A stretch of 64,000 nucleotides of DNA, taken from NCBI RefSeq assembly GCF_000182925.2, contig NC_026506.1, forward strand, positions 2,480,001-2,544,000, written 5' to 3'. The notes beneath the pieces were generated by a model. That model worked only from the letters and a program-made list of their open reading frames with translations, did no database searches and was not told the DNA's origin. Of the stretch, positions 22,301-32,632 are shown piece after piece; positions within the stretch are counted from its first letter, which is position 1; the number at the start of each line of letters is the position of its first letter. The position numbers were made by a program, and so were the translations under genes. The stretch comes from Neurospora crassa OR74A (taxonomy: Eukaryota; Ascomycota; Sordariomycetes; Sordariales; Sordariaceae).

Positions 22301-23773
22301 TTTGCTGCGGGCGTGGCAACAGAAAGAGAGGGAAGTCGCTGTGTCGCAACCTCCACCATTTAGCCTCTTCATTGGGTGGTTTCCGCTCGGTTTGCCCAAG
22401 GCAGAGATACCGTTTACAATACCTTACCGTGAAAGGCAACGTACGGACTAAAAGTCACGACGTACTGATTGCAATGTTCGTGTTACACCCGACTCAAACT
22501 CGCACAACGGATGCTTCCCCGTCCTTCTGGTGTATGCTGTGCTCTGAGCTCTGATTCAGAGTTAAGCTGCACTTCATGTTCATGACGACAGGCCTGCCAT
22601 CAACATTGTTATGGCGGGTAAGTACCGCTCATGCCCAGGGTGTTCTTATCGGCCTGGAGGTTGCTCTCACCATGAACTTGGCGGGTAACTTCCATAGACC
22701 TGAAGCGGGTTACTCCCATCCGATTCTCTACCTCTATCTTGTTCTCACTGTTCCACAAGCAACTCCGTCTACACATGGGCGCCTTCCGTTGGGGACCTGT
22801 ATGGTGGAACTCTCAATATCGGGTCACGGCAATTAGAAGCCTGCACACGGCCAGCACGACCCGACCTAACATGATCCCACGCGCTGGCAACCCACGCTTG
22901 TGGTTGCAGTTTGTTTGTGACACCCATCTTCAGAGAAGTTGTTCCTGCAAGTGCTTGGACTTTGCGCTGCAAGCAACAAACCGCTTTCGAGCGGCAGAAA
23001 CTGAAAGTACCGTGAACCTGCTACGTCTGGGTACATTAAGCCTCACTGTCCCTCAGCTTTCATGGAGCTTTCTTGCTTTTGCACGACTGTATCTGACGTA
23101 CTTATCGGCCAAGATGGCCTACCTACCACCTCCCGTCTAGACTACCTAGACTAGTCCTCAAGCTGCCTCGTCAGATCCCTCATCCCGCTTGCTGTCGATT
23201 GTGCCCGTTGTAGGGTTGAACGGGCTGTTTGTATTCCCCTGCACAGGCTTTTCCGTCTTTCTGGCCGAAATCCACCTTGGGTCTGTATGCAGTCAAGATA
23301 CAAAGTGCGCATTTCGTCATCCCATCAGGAAAGCGGCCAGCTAGCCCGAGCTCCCACCGCTACACTTTCGAATGAAACGCTTGAAGCACTGGCGCGTGAC
23401 AGATTTCAAATGAGGCTCATTGTTAGAGATGATAGGGGGATTTTGACTGATCCCGTCCCCGGTATTGAAGTTGTGGGGTAAAGGAAGGCACTTCGCAGTT
23501 TCGCACTTGGGACGACAGGTAAAGTTTCTGATATCGTACCTTCCATTTTCCCTCTTAAAGCCCACACCCTGAACAAAACCCTTCTACCCCCTCTCCTCTT
23601 TCACATCTTCCTTTCCTCATCAGCACCATAGAGACCTCACAGCTTTCTTCGCCATTTTGACTGGGTTGCGAGACTCGACTTCTCTTCTTTTTTGAGCTGA
23701 CTTGACTTTTCAAGTTGTTCGTTCCTTTTTTTCTCTCTCTCTCGACGGTCCTTTTTCTCTCTCGACAGTCACC
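19355..23773. other. 4.4-kb stretch without a supported gene
   Basis: The longest ATG-started frame is 21669-22169 (166 aa), with no recognisable motif. Other frames are under 130 codons and overlap on both strands. Composition looks like ordinary single-copy DNA and not like strongly AT-rich mutated repeats. The last part (23560-23773) is pyrimidine-rich and is probably the leader of the GT4 gene. Confidence 0.5.
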
Positions 23774-25280
23774 ATGACCATCTCTACCGACGCTCCTTAC
23801 GGACCCTGCGGGGTATCCAACGGTGTTCTGACGCCGACCAAGATGCGCGTCTTTTTGGTTCAGACTGCGCAAGGTCTCACTCCCTCCTCAGGAGGTTACA
23901 AGGCCAACGTCAATCTCCTTCGCCAGTTGCGCCTATTCGGCCATGATGCCGCTCAGATCTGCTACGGATTTGAAGACGAGGTCGAGAAGTACGCCGAGCT
24001 GGCCAGAGCCAAAGGTGTCGAACCTAACGTGACCCACCATTCGGGCTTGCCAGTCATCGACTCCAAGGGAAACCAACACGAACTTGATGTCAAGACATTC
24101 ATGGATGAGCATGGCATTCACAATATCGTCATTTCCCGCGTCCCCTTCAATGAAGCTTACCCCACTAGGGAATTCTGGCAGGACACCCAAGATTACCTTG
24201 AGGTACCTTTTTCCAATCCTCCAAACATCAAGATCGAGTACTAACATCCGTTTTCTAGGAGCGCTCCATTACCCAGCGCATGCAGACCTTGATCGACATC
24301 TTCTCCAAACATATCACTGCGTACCGTCCTACTCATGTCGTCTTCAACGATCCCGTCACGATGAAAGTCACGGCTGACCACGCCCTGAGACCCACGTTCA
24401 AGAGAATCAATGTCATCCACACTGCTGAGCAGCTGCCTTTCGGCCCGTACTGCAACGGCATTTTGGGTCATTGCTCGTCCCCTAAGGTCGAGGATCAACT
24501 GCTTAGAGAGCTTGAAGGAATTTGGGTGGTCTCGAAGGCCATCGGAGACTACGCTTGGCAGCACGGAAAACTCAAGACGACTTTTCTTGTTCACAGCCCT
24601 CTCACCTACCTCGATGCTCGCACTGGAGGCATGCCCATTCAGCGGTACAATATCGACAAGTTCGAGGTCGGCATGGTTAATCCCTGCCCTCACAAAGGCC
24701 TTTCCATCCTCCTTGAGCTCGCCAAAAGACTGCCGCAAATTCAGTTTGTCACTTGGAGCAGCTGGGGATCTCGAAGCAAGCACCTTGATCAACTGAAAGA
24801 ACTTCCCAACATGAAGTAAGTCCATATTCCCTTGTCCTCGAGTACAACTCAACGCTTACTTTCCACTTCGAATCAAGGGTCATGCCCACCACCAGCAACA
24901 CGGATGAGATTTGGGACCGCATCAAGGTCTTGCTTGCACCTTCTGTCTGGCTCGAGGCGTGGGGAGTTGTCGTGACTGAGGCCCAGCTTCGCGGCATCCC
25001 CGTCATCGCTTCCAATGCCGGCGGTCTGAAGGAAGCCAAGATTGACTTGCCTTACTGTCTCCCTGTTAACATTGTCACTGGCGCCAAGCACGAAAATGGT
25101 GACTATATCGTCCCGGAGCAGAACATCGACCTTTGGGAGGAGGCCGTTCTTCGGCTGATGACCTGCCAGCAGAACTATGACAGGGTTGCGCGAGCAACTG
25201 CCCAAGGCTCTGTCAAGTGGCTTAACAGTCTCGACCCCCGTGCCCACGAGAAGTGGTTCCTTGGGATGATGACTGCTTGA
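23774..25280 (+). CDS. GT4-family glycosyltransferase (GT-B fold)
   Basis: Three exons (23774-24202, 24259-24815, 24878-25280) give 462 aa. Intron 1 is GTACCT with a perfect TACTAAC branch site; intron 2 is GTAAGT to TCAAG. The N-terminus shows a glycine-rich first strand (MRVFLVQTAQGLTPSSGGYK). The C-terminal half has the GT4 E-x7-E motif (E355 and E363 in LEAWGVVVTEAQLRG), followed by PVIASNAGGLKE, which binds the nucleotide-sugar phosphate in this family. There is no signal peptide or membrane span, so it should be cytosolic. Donor and acceptor are unknown. Related fungal GT4 proteins include trehalose-synthase-type enzymes, but those are longer, so I give no symbol. ATG 23774 follows a long CT-rich leader. 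Confidence 0.87.
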
Positions 25281-26614
25281 GCTAAGCATATTTCCTCCGA
25301 GCATCACTGCATATCACACCATGTTTGGCGTTATTCTCTGGATTTTTGCTTTTATTGGTGGGAAACGGCATCTTTGTTTACCATCACCGGATTGATAGCG
25401 TATGCCAGATCGGACATCTACGGAGCAATACCAATACAAGTCATTCTTACTATCTCTTCATGTTCCTGACGGTTGTAAACTCACGTTCTTGGCACTTATT
25501 ACCTCTTTCTTACAGGTTATGACTTGGACTGGCAGTTGGAATACGCTTCCTTGACACAAGAGCCTTGGAAACATGAGGCTGGGTGGTGTAGATGTCCAAA
25601 CCCTGCATGGTGTGGTGGTTCTGGCTCCAATGTATACTAGACAGTTACTTCGAGCGACTATATCAGCGAGGCCTGAGATCCGTTTCTTGCGCTTTAGCAA
25701 TTTTCCGCTGAGTTTCCAAGTGAAAACCAGTGCTTTCTCATGTGTAGGTGTTTCATTATGCCTGATTGACCGGACAGGTACATTATCCCGAATATCGAGG
25801 CATTTCCGTGGGGGCAGTCTCACAGCTGCGTCGAAGCCAAGGCTGTTTCCCTCAGTAGGATCTGTTCTTTCCACTACCATGGCAATCCACCCATACACGG
25901 CTGTTTGAGACGGCGGGATCTTGCCAGCCGTCGTGTTCCTTCCATACTTTGGTCGAGTTTTCTACGTTGTGTCCCAGAGATGACAAGTAGAATGACAAGT
26001 TCGCGGCGGACGCAAGCAATCTGATGCGTGTGCTACTGCACTTTTAGCATGTCAGATCTGAAATATGTGCTCCTGCTCTAGAAGCATATGTCGCCGGTCC
26101 AATCATACCGTCCCGTGGAATTGTCATTTTACTAACATGAGGAAGGCGCAACCAAAGGTGGCAGGAACAAAAGCGAACTGGAAGCAGCGGGTGTTTTCGG
26201 ATGATTTCCAATCGTGATGATCTTTCTACCAAGACTGCAATTCTAGGTAGCTAGAGGTAACTCATCCCCAGTCTTCGTCCAGCGTTCTTTCACAAACTAC
26301 AGTATGAGACAATATTTCTCCAAATTCTCTGTCGAGAAAGAGTGAAGGACAAACGGCACTAGGGGCAACTGGAACAAGAACAACTTCTCTCTGACAAGCT
26401 CAGCATCTAGACAAACCAATGGCAAGAGGATGGAAGTTGACCAAACGGCAGCTGCTCAATAAAAGTATCTGTAGGTTGATTGATCCATTCGTTCCTGCAT
26501 TCCGTCCTATCATTCCATGTGCCGGTTATACCCGTTATTCCTCTTTCATCATAATATCGTACATTACCCAAACCGTAGGATCTAGTGTTCGCCGTCATCG
26601 CTTAGATTTTTCCT
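25281..26614. other. Intergenic, nothing recognised
   Basis: About 1.3 kb between convergent genes (GT4 on plus, small protein on minus). It should hold both 3' UTRs. Overlapping frames at 25458-25908 on both strands have no recognisable product. Confidence 0.5.
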
Positions 26615-27301
26615 TTACTGTTCCTCCTCCTCATTCTTACGGTGATGGTGTTTGTGTTTGAAGTGGGTTGCTCCAGCAATTCCTTGCTTGAGCTTCGCCT
26701 CCTTCTTTCTCAACTCGGCCGCATCCTCCTCCGCCAACTCCTTGTCAATGAGAGCGCCCTTGCAGGGCTTGTTACCATGGAGCTCTGCCTGTTGGAGCAG
26801 GACATGATGTCATAACGTCAGTCATTCCGTTCTTTCTGAGACTTGGAAATTGGACTGAAGATTTCTTGTGGACAAATGGGAGGAAGAGGAAGAGATGAAA
26901 AAGAAAAAAAAAAGAAAAAAATAAAAAAAAAATTAAAGAAGAAACGGAGTCACGGAGTGGAGTTTGGGTGGTCGAACTAACAGCACGCGTGGGATCCTTC
27001 TTCATTGCCTCTTCCCTCAACTTTTGCGTCTCCTCCACGAGATGTTCGTTGAGCGCGGCGACTTGTTCCCCTGTCATAGTGTCATGGTAGTCAGTATGGC
27101 ATTACACAAGGTACAGCACACGCCTGCTTGTTTGGTAAGTGCTGAGAGAGAGGGACAGAGAGACATACGAGGGCGGTAGGCCTTTATGTTCTTTCCGCTG
27201 TGCCGAACGAGGTTATCGACCTCGTCAGTAGGAACGTTACGCTGATCGCCATCCTCATAGATGTTGGGGAAGCCAACTTTGGAGTGTCCGGCGTAAGACA
27301 T
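26615..27301 (-). CDS. Unrecognised small three-exon protein, 131 aa
   Basis: Exons 27301-27169, 27070-26982 and 26788-26615 join in frame. Intron 1 (98 nt) is GTATGT to GACAG. Intron 2 (193 nt) is GTTAGT to CAACAG with a CTGAC branch site, and holds an A/T-rich homopolymer tract. The protein starts MSYAGHSKVGFPNIYEDGD, continues with a charged helix (EQVAALNEHLVEETQKLREE) and ends with a Glu/Lys-rich helix and a His/Lys/Glu tail (FKHKHHHRKNEEEEQ). It has no signal peptide or membrane span. The consistent splicing over three exons argues for a real, conserved gene, but I do not recognise the family. The His-rich tail might bind metal; this is a guess from composition. Confidence 0.75.
26896..26942. 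repeat. A-rich low-complexity tract inside an intron
   Basis: Runs of A broken by G or T lie within intron 2 of the small three-exon gene. In the coding direction this is a T-rich tract between the donor and the branch site. Confidence 0.8.
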
Positions 27302-28100
27302 GATGAACGGTGATAGATGGATGGAAGACTTGGGAGAGAGTGTGATGTGTCTGTGCGTTTGTCCTTGATAGGTGGTCTGGACTTGTCGGTCAGCGGCGGT
27401 TGTTTCTATGATTCGATGGTCGTGGCTCGAGATTGTTTCGTCAGAAGTCTGGTTCTAGACTTACTCTGGGGAATGTTTGTTTGGGAGAGTGTGCTTTGTT
27501 CAATCTCTTCTTTCTATTGCAGCTTTCTTTCATTGGGGTTATCACTTATATCACTGTCGAGGAGTCGAGGGGATGGGTTCCACTATGAACGTCATCCAGT
27601 CGGACGCGAATCACCGGAGCATTGGGACGGACCATCGTTGAACGACCCTGCAATGACAGCGCAAAGCGTCATAGATGCCCAATGAGTACCCTGTCGGATG
27701 TACCTTACGGCCTCAGTAACTTAGTCGTTACAATGGAAACGTATGGTCGTCGGTCGACACTGCTCCGATGATCGGTGTCCATTGGGCGGTGATGGGGAGG
27801 TGGGAAAGGCGACCGATGTCGAGAGCTAATCCCTGTTGTGACGACGACTGTAAAAGTATCATTGCAGTCGACGGCACTGTTATCGTCAGGTGCCAAACGT
27901 GAAGCCTAGTTCAGTGTTTTTGCTTCGAGTTGTATTGCTAGGTATCATTAGGGATAGGTTGATATGAGGTTTCAAACATCACGGCTAACAAATGCCTTCA
28001 ATTATCCAATCGTTAATAGACTGATTCTATACGACACCACATGCCGAACCGTTCCTCCAAGTTACACACTCGCAAAATAACTTCTCATCCGCAACTTACG
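27302..28100. other. Promoter of the small three-exon gene and 3' side of the next gene
   Basis: About 0.8 kb. The left part is the presumed promoter of the minus-strand gene that starts at 27301. The right part should hold the 3' UTR of the minus-strand gene ending at 28101. No further gene is seen. Confidence 0.5.
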
Positions 28101-28814
28101 TCAAAGCCGATGAGCGCTTCTTTCCTCCTTCTTCCCCATTCCCAGTCGACCAGCTAACCTCTCCAATTCTACCTTTATATCCTCATCTTTACTCACCTTT
28201 CCTTCTTTACTCTCATCGTCCTCCCCATCTCCATCCTCATTCAACTTACCCAACACCCCCGCCAGATCATCCACCTCAGCATCATCACCCTTCTCCTTAA
28301 AGACCTTTCCTCCTTCACTTCTCAGCACGTACTTGCCGGTCTTCTTGAGAAACACCCCTCTCAACTCCTCCACCACCCCAAGTACCCTCCTCAACTCTCT
28401 TCTCGTCTCTTTTTCTTCGGCAGTCATGTCTAGCACATGCCATCCTTCTTCCTCTCCTTCTTGTCCTTCTTCTTCTTGTTCTCTGTGAATTCCAGAGCAG
28501 GTACACGACCGCCGCAAATAAGCATCAAAAGACCGATTGACCTCCTCATCCAACAAAACATTGGCATCGCGGATGAAGCATCGGGTTGCAGAGTTGAGTC
28601 GGGTAAGGGAGGTGCGGAGGCGTTTGACGGTTTCGGATTCATCAAAGGCGATCTCAAGTGAGGAACGTTTGGAATCGGACACTCGGACGGTCAGTTTGAG
28701 AAAGCGAAAGTCGCGCTTGAGAGAGAGGGATGTTTGGAGGAGGGAGTGGGTGATGGAGGGGAGGGTTGGGCTGGTGGTGGTGGAAGGGCTGGAGGCAGCC
28801 AAGAAGGATGGCAT
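28101..28814 (-). CDS. Unrecognised 237-aa helical protein
   Basis: Single exon read from ATG 28814 (CAACAATGCC, a strong context). The frame is open further upstream, and ATG 28985 would add 57 Lys/Ser/Pro-rich residues. The protein begins with a Ser/Thr/Pro-rich stretch, then SLKRDFRFLKLTVRVSDSKR, a helical region with several cysteines (LRRSCTC), an acidic Glu/Gly insert, a Glu/Arg-rich coiled coil (EKETRRELRRVLGVVEELRG) and a charged tail. No signal peptide or membrane span. I do not recognise the family. The regular amphipathic helices support a real protein. Confidence 0.6.
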   Translation of the reverse strand: MPSFLAASSPSTTTSPTLPSITHSLLQTSLSLKRDFRFLKLTVRVSDSKRSSLEIAFDESETVKRLRTSLTRLNSATRCFIRDANVLLDEEVNRSFDAYLRRSCTCSGIHREQEEEGQEGEEEGWHVLDMTAEEKETRRELRRVLGVVEELRGVFLKKTGKYVLRSEGGKVFKEKGDDAEVDDLAGVLGKLNEDGDGEDDESKEGKVSKDEDIKVELERLAGRLGMGKKEERSAHRL

Positions 28815-29559
28815 TGTTGCGGAAGCGGGAGCGGTAGTAGTGATGATGGGGTTGTAAGTTCCGATGTGTGCGTCTCTTGATCGAGGTGAGTAAAACTTGG
28901 AACTATGTGTTTTACTTGGTGGACTTTTTTTACTTGAAGGCCTACGCACTGGAACCTCGTGGTTTTTATGTATTTTGACAATCATGTTCAAATCTCAGAG
29001 TGTGTATCGAGCTGTTCACAGATTTTCAAGAGAGAGCGGAAGAACAAGCCCAATGTTCGGCTTAGTAGTGTGCTGCCCCGGTTTCATGTGCCTTTGTGAG
29101 CCTTGTCTGCCCTGTGTTGCGGCTGGGTACTGCGGGTAACTTGTCCGTTGGTATTCATTGTGCTTTTCGTTGAGGCATTGGTTTTTAACAACAAAGAACG
29201 GATTTGTTCGGATATGACGATGTTCGGACTTCGGAACTTGTGCCGCGAGACAGTAAGTACTAGAGCTTGTCCTTGTTCCCGGCTTATTGTTCTTGTCTGA
29301 GTGGATAGGGTGAAAGTACTACGGAAGCTTGAAGGTGGTTAGCTGAACAGGAATGTTTAGCACGAATACCTTTCTACATCATCAGTATCTGTGTCGGTGA
29401 TGTTAGTCACCACGTCGATAATCGTAGCAACGAAACTTACCTTCAATGCGGATCAGAGCTCGGTCACAGGCCACAGTCATCTCCAAGGGTAGTAAATGGG
29501 TATCATTGACAAAATACAACATGCAAGGTTTGAGATATTACTAGACGAGTATACCCCTC
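28815..29559. other. Intergenic, nothing recognised
   Basis: About 0.75 kb. It contains the promoter of the minus-strand gene at its left and the 3' UTR of the zinc-finger gene at its right. The part at 28815-28985 could be extra N-terminal coding sequence of the left gene if the upstream ATG is used. Confidence 0.45.
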
Positions 29560-30624
29560 CTACTTCTGCCGCACATTCTTCGGTTTCCGCTTCTTGAACA
29601 CCACAGCCGGAACCGCGTCCGTAGCCGCAGCCGTAGCACCAGACTCGCCCGTAGTAAGCGGAGGGGTAACTTCATCAGCAATCCCCGACAGAGCCTCGTT
29701 GGGCTCGCTCTTGATAGCCGGAATCTTGGACATGGCGCTGTCCTCCTCCGCATCGGCATTCTCTTCCTTCTTCACACCCCCTTCTACGCCGTCCTCCTCT
29801 TGCTTAACGCTCACCTCCCCGTCCTGTTCATCCCCGTCTTCCTTCTTGACATCCTGCTCCTCCTCCGTCTTGACTGCTCCCTTCTCCTCTTTCTTAAGTG
29901 GAATCCCCCCGCTCAACAACTCCTCCAACTCCTTATCCTCCTCCATCTTCGCCACCCTGCTTCCCACGCCCCACTTCTTCGGTCTTTTGAACAATCCCTT
30001 GATGGCCTCCTCCTGTTCCTTTTCCTCTTCCGTCCGTTCCCTCTCCCTCTTTACACCTACCGCTCTCCCCTCTGCTCCCACAGGAATCACACCTGCACCA
30101 CCTGCACCGGCATTCTGACCCGCCGCTGCAATCTCTGCGTCCTCATTGACGACCCTAACATTAGTAACCTCCCAGTCCCCCGCCAACGCCATACTCCCCC
30201 TCAGCTCCGTCGGGATATTCACGCCCAACTCAGCCAATTGCTCCAATTGCCTTTGTCTGTCCGCTTCGCTTAACCCAACAGCAGCAGCATTAGCGCCCGT
30301 CGGTCCAGCTCCTCCTGCTCCACCACCACCAGGTTTATGTCCTCCTTTTTGTCCAGCGCCACCACTCCCGCTCCCACTGGCCCTTGGTGTTGTTGAGCCA
30401 GAGCCAGAAACAACCCCATTCAACCGCTCAACTTCCCTTCTCGCTCGCTCTTTCTCTCGTTCTTCTTGGTCTGCGGACCGGTGTAGATCGCGCAGGGAGC
30501 GCTTGATGGCGCCCTGGTGCTTGGCGGTCGACTCATGGTTTCTGCGCTCGAGAGGGGTATCGCGGACGAAGACGGAGCAGTGTTTGCACCAGTATTTGGG
30601 CGTAGATTTCCAGTATTCTGCCAT
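29560..30624 (-). CDS. U1-type zinc-finger protein, WBP4/FBP21-like N-terminus
   Basis: Single exon, 354 aa, ATG 30624. The first 50 residues (MAEYWKSTPKYWCKHCSVFV, then RRNHESTAKHQGAIKR) form a matrin/U1-type zinc finger with C13, C16, H30 and H36, very like WBP4/FBP21, a spliceosome-associated protein. The rest is low-complexity: a Gly-rich linker (about 85-115), a short conserved-looking helix (LSEADRQRQLEQLAELGVNIP), a middle segment with GLFKRPKKWGVGSR, and a Lys/Glu-rich acidic tail. The last residues are basic (KKRKPKNVRQK), a likely nuclear signal. No WW domain is seen, unlike metazoan WBP4. A role in pre-mRNA splicing is inferred from the finger only. Confidence 0.82.
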   Translation of the reverse strand: MAEYWKSTPKYWCKHCSVFVRDTPLERRNHESTAKHQGAIKRSLRDLHRSADQEEREKERARREVERLNGVVSGSGSTTPRASGSGSGGAGQKGGHKPGGGGAGGAGPTGANAAAVGLSEADRQRQLEQLAELGVNIPTELRGSMALAGDWEVTNVRVVNEDAEIAAAGQNAGAGGAGVIPVGAEGRAVGVKRERERTEEEKEQEEAIKGLFKRPKKWGVGSRVAKMEEDKELEELLSGGIPLKKEEKGAVKTEEEQDVKKEDGDEQDGEVSVKQEEDGVEGGVKKEENADAEEDSAMSKIPAIKSEPNEALSGIADEVTPPLTTGESGATAAATDAVPAVVFKKRKPKNVRQK

Positions 30625-31518
30625 GGTTGCAAGATGGCGCAAGTATACTGCGGCTTGCTTGATAGTCGGTTCTGGAGACTAGAACGCAATGTTGGATGGG
30701 TGCTTGGAGTGATGGATGGGCGTGTGAGGAAGGGGGCAGCTGCCGCGGATAGCTCCTAATCGTGAGCTTGTCGTAGATTGAATGGTGTCTTTTGTTGATT
30801 ATTATGCTCCTCGTTGGAAGCAGCAATAGCGCCGTCGGCTTTGGGAATGCCGGCGATTTTGTGATTGCGAAGAAGTAGAATGGGAAGTGGAAGTTTACGC
30901 GACAGCGAGGGTTGCAGGGCGACCTCGAGCAGCCGTGACGTTTAGTCCACTGAAAACCGGGTGGGTCCTGCAACGCTAGGCTGCCTGCCGGTTGCACTTG
31001 AACGCTACCTCTACTTTATGTCCCCCAATTGGTTCAGAGGGCTTCAAGGCCTAGCGTAGAGTACCTCGGTACCTATAGAAGTGGTCCCCATACAATAAAC
31101 CGAACATAGGTGAACAGGATCAGAAACAATTTGGCAACATGTCGGCCACAGTCCATTAACAATTTCTCCATTCAGGAACTGCCGAGAAATCAACTTTCAA
31201 AGTAAGTATATCAAAAACGTTTGAATGCAACATAAGAGCATACCGGAAGTGGAATGTCCTGATCGAGACGCGTTCAGTTACGACCACTCGGGACTGGCAA
31301 TCAACACCACGCAATCGAGAAACCCATGTGCATCACCAACTTCGTCACCAACTTCACTCGACATCAAGAGGTGGAGAAAGAAAAGACAAAGTTGGCCCCA
31401 AAACCTGTTAAATGTACTCGCTCTGGCGTGACTCCCTAATTATGTACATCACCGACTTCTAATCATGTATTCATCCCCTCCCCCCTAACACAATATCTCA
31501 CCCCGCCACGGCATGTGC
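30625..31518. other. Intergenic, nothing recognised
   Basis: About 0.9 kb. The left part is the presumed promoter of the zinc-finger gene. The right part should be the 3' UTR of the PIR-like gene. Short frames only. Confidence 0.5.
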
Positions 31519-32632
31519 TCAGATGAACCGCATGCCACCGAAAACGCCCAGGGCAATGCCTATGTATCCGTTGATGCTAGATAGCCAGCGGCGGCCGGCA
31601 TCGTTGGTGATCACGACGCTGGGCTTGGGCGGCACGACAACGACCCCAGGAGGAACCTCGGTACTCTGGGCTGGCGGGGATCCGGAAACAGGAGTAGTCG
31701 TCAGAAAAATGTTGGGAACTGAATTAGGGGGCGTGAGCTGCGACTGGGGTCTTCCAGGTGTATTAGGGGCAGGAGGCGTCACTTGGATTTGACCATCGGC
31801 ATACTCAGAAACGGGTACCAGGTCCGTCAGTGGCGTGGGGAACTCAAATTCAGAACACAGGGTCGGATGTCCCTGAATTTGACCTATATTGGTAACGTCA
31901 GTTTCAACAACTTACAAATGGTTGGAAGGGAGAGACAACGACATACCATCTCCGATCTGGCCAACAGAGCATAGCGGAACAGCTGCCGTAGTAACCACGG
32001 CCTTCCCCTCACCATCACTCTGCGGGATAACCACTGTCGTGGGTAGGACTGTGGTCCCGACAACGACGCCGTTGATCGCAGCGTTCTGATGGCTGTCACC
32101 ACAAGGGATTACCAAGATCTCTGCGGGACTGCACTGCTCAGCCCACCAGCGGTCGTAAAGGTTTTGGAAGTCACCGGAGCGGCATTGATAGAAGACAGTG
32201 GACCCGCCCAACGCCAAAGAGCCGTTGTTGCACACCGAGAAGCCAGCCGTGTAGATTGCACCAGCCTGAGGGGGACCGTCAAACTGGAACTGGAAATTCG
32301 AGGCAATGTATCCGGTTCGACCGTGGGCGTCGGTCAACACACCATCCACAAGCTGGGAAACGAGAGTGCCTTCGCCATGGCACTGGCGGACCTGCTGTTG
32401 TACGGTGGTATTGTCAGCATCCATCTTGGTCATCCGAGTCGTACCACTCAGGCCCTACCTCACGTCTTTTGGTCGGGTTGCCGAGTTCCAGGATGTCCAG
32501 CTCGAACCTGTCGTTGAAGTTCGGGCCACATCCCGCGGGGGCCTTGGCTTCGGGGGCGATCTTGGCCGTGACACCCTGGGCAGCGGCCGAGGCCACGCAG
32601 GCAAGAAGAGTCAGGATCTGATATTGCTTCAT
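31519..32632 (-). CDS. PIR-like cell-wall protein with possible GPI tail
   Basis: Three exons (32632-32459, 32394-31947, 31883-31519) give 328 aa. Introns are GTAGGG with a GCTGACA branch site, and GTATGT with ACTGAC and ATATAG. The signal peptide is MKQYQILTLLACVASAAAQG. A dibasic KR in NPTKRRE looks like a Kex2 site. The next domain (GRTGYIASNFQFQFDGPPQ, LALGGSTVFYQC, DFQNLYD) matches the C-terminal domain of yeast PIR proteins, with cysteines spaced C-x65-C-x16-C-x9-C against C-x66-C-x16-C-x12-C. The internal PIR repeats are absent. A Pro/Thr/Val-rich stretch and a hydrophobic end (GYIGIALGVFGGMRFI) suggest a GPI signal. PIR proteins are covalently linked to beta-1,3-glucan in the wall. 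The start is ATG 32632; the frame above it begins only at TTG. Confidence 0.85.

Noticed and set aside
23774-25280. Identification of the GT4 gene as ccg-9 trehalose synthase
   Set aside because: The E-x7-E core is shared by the whole family and this protein (462 aa) is shorter than trehalose-synthase-type proteins, so the name is not supported.
26896-26942. A-rich tract as the tail of a retroposed element
   Set aside because: No target-site duplication or element body is next to it, and it lies inside a properly spliced intron.
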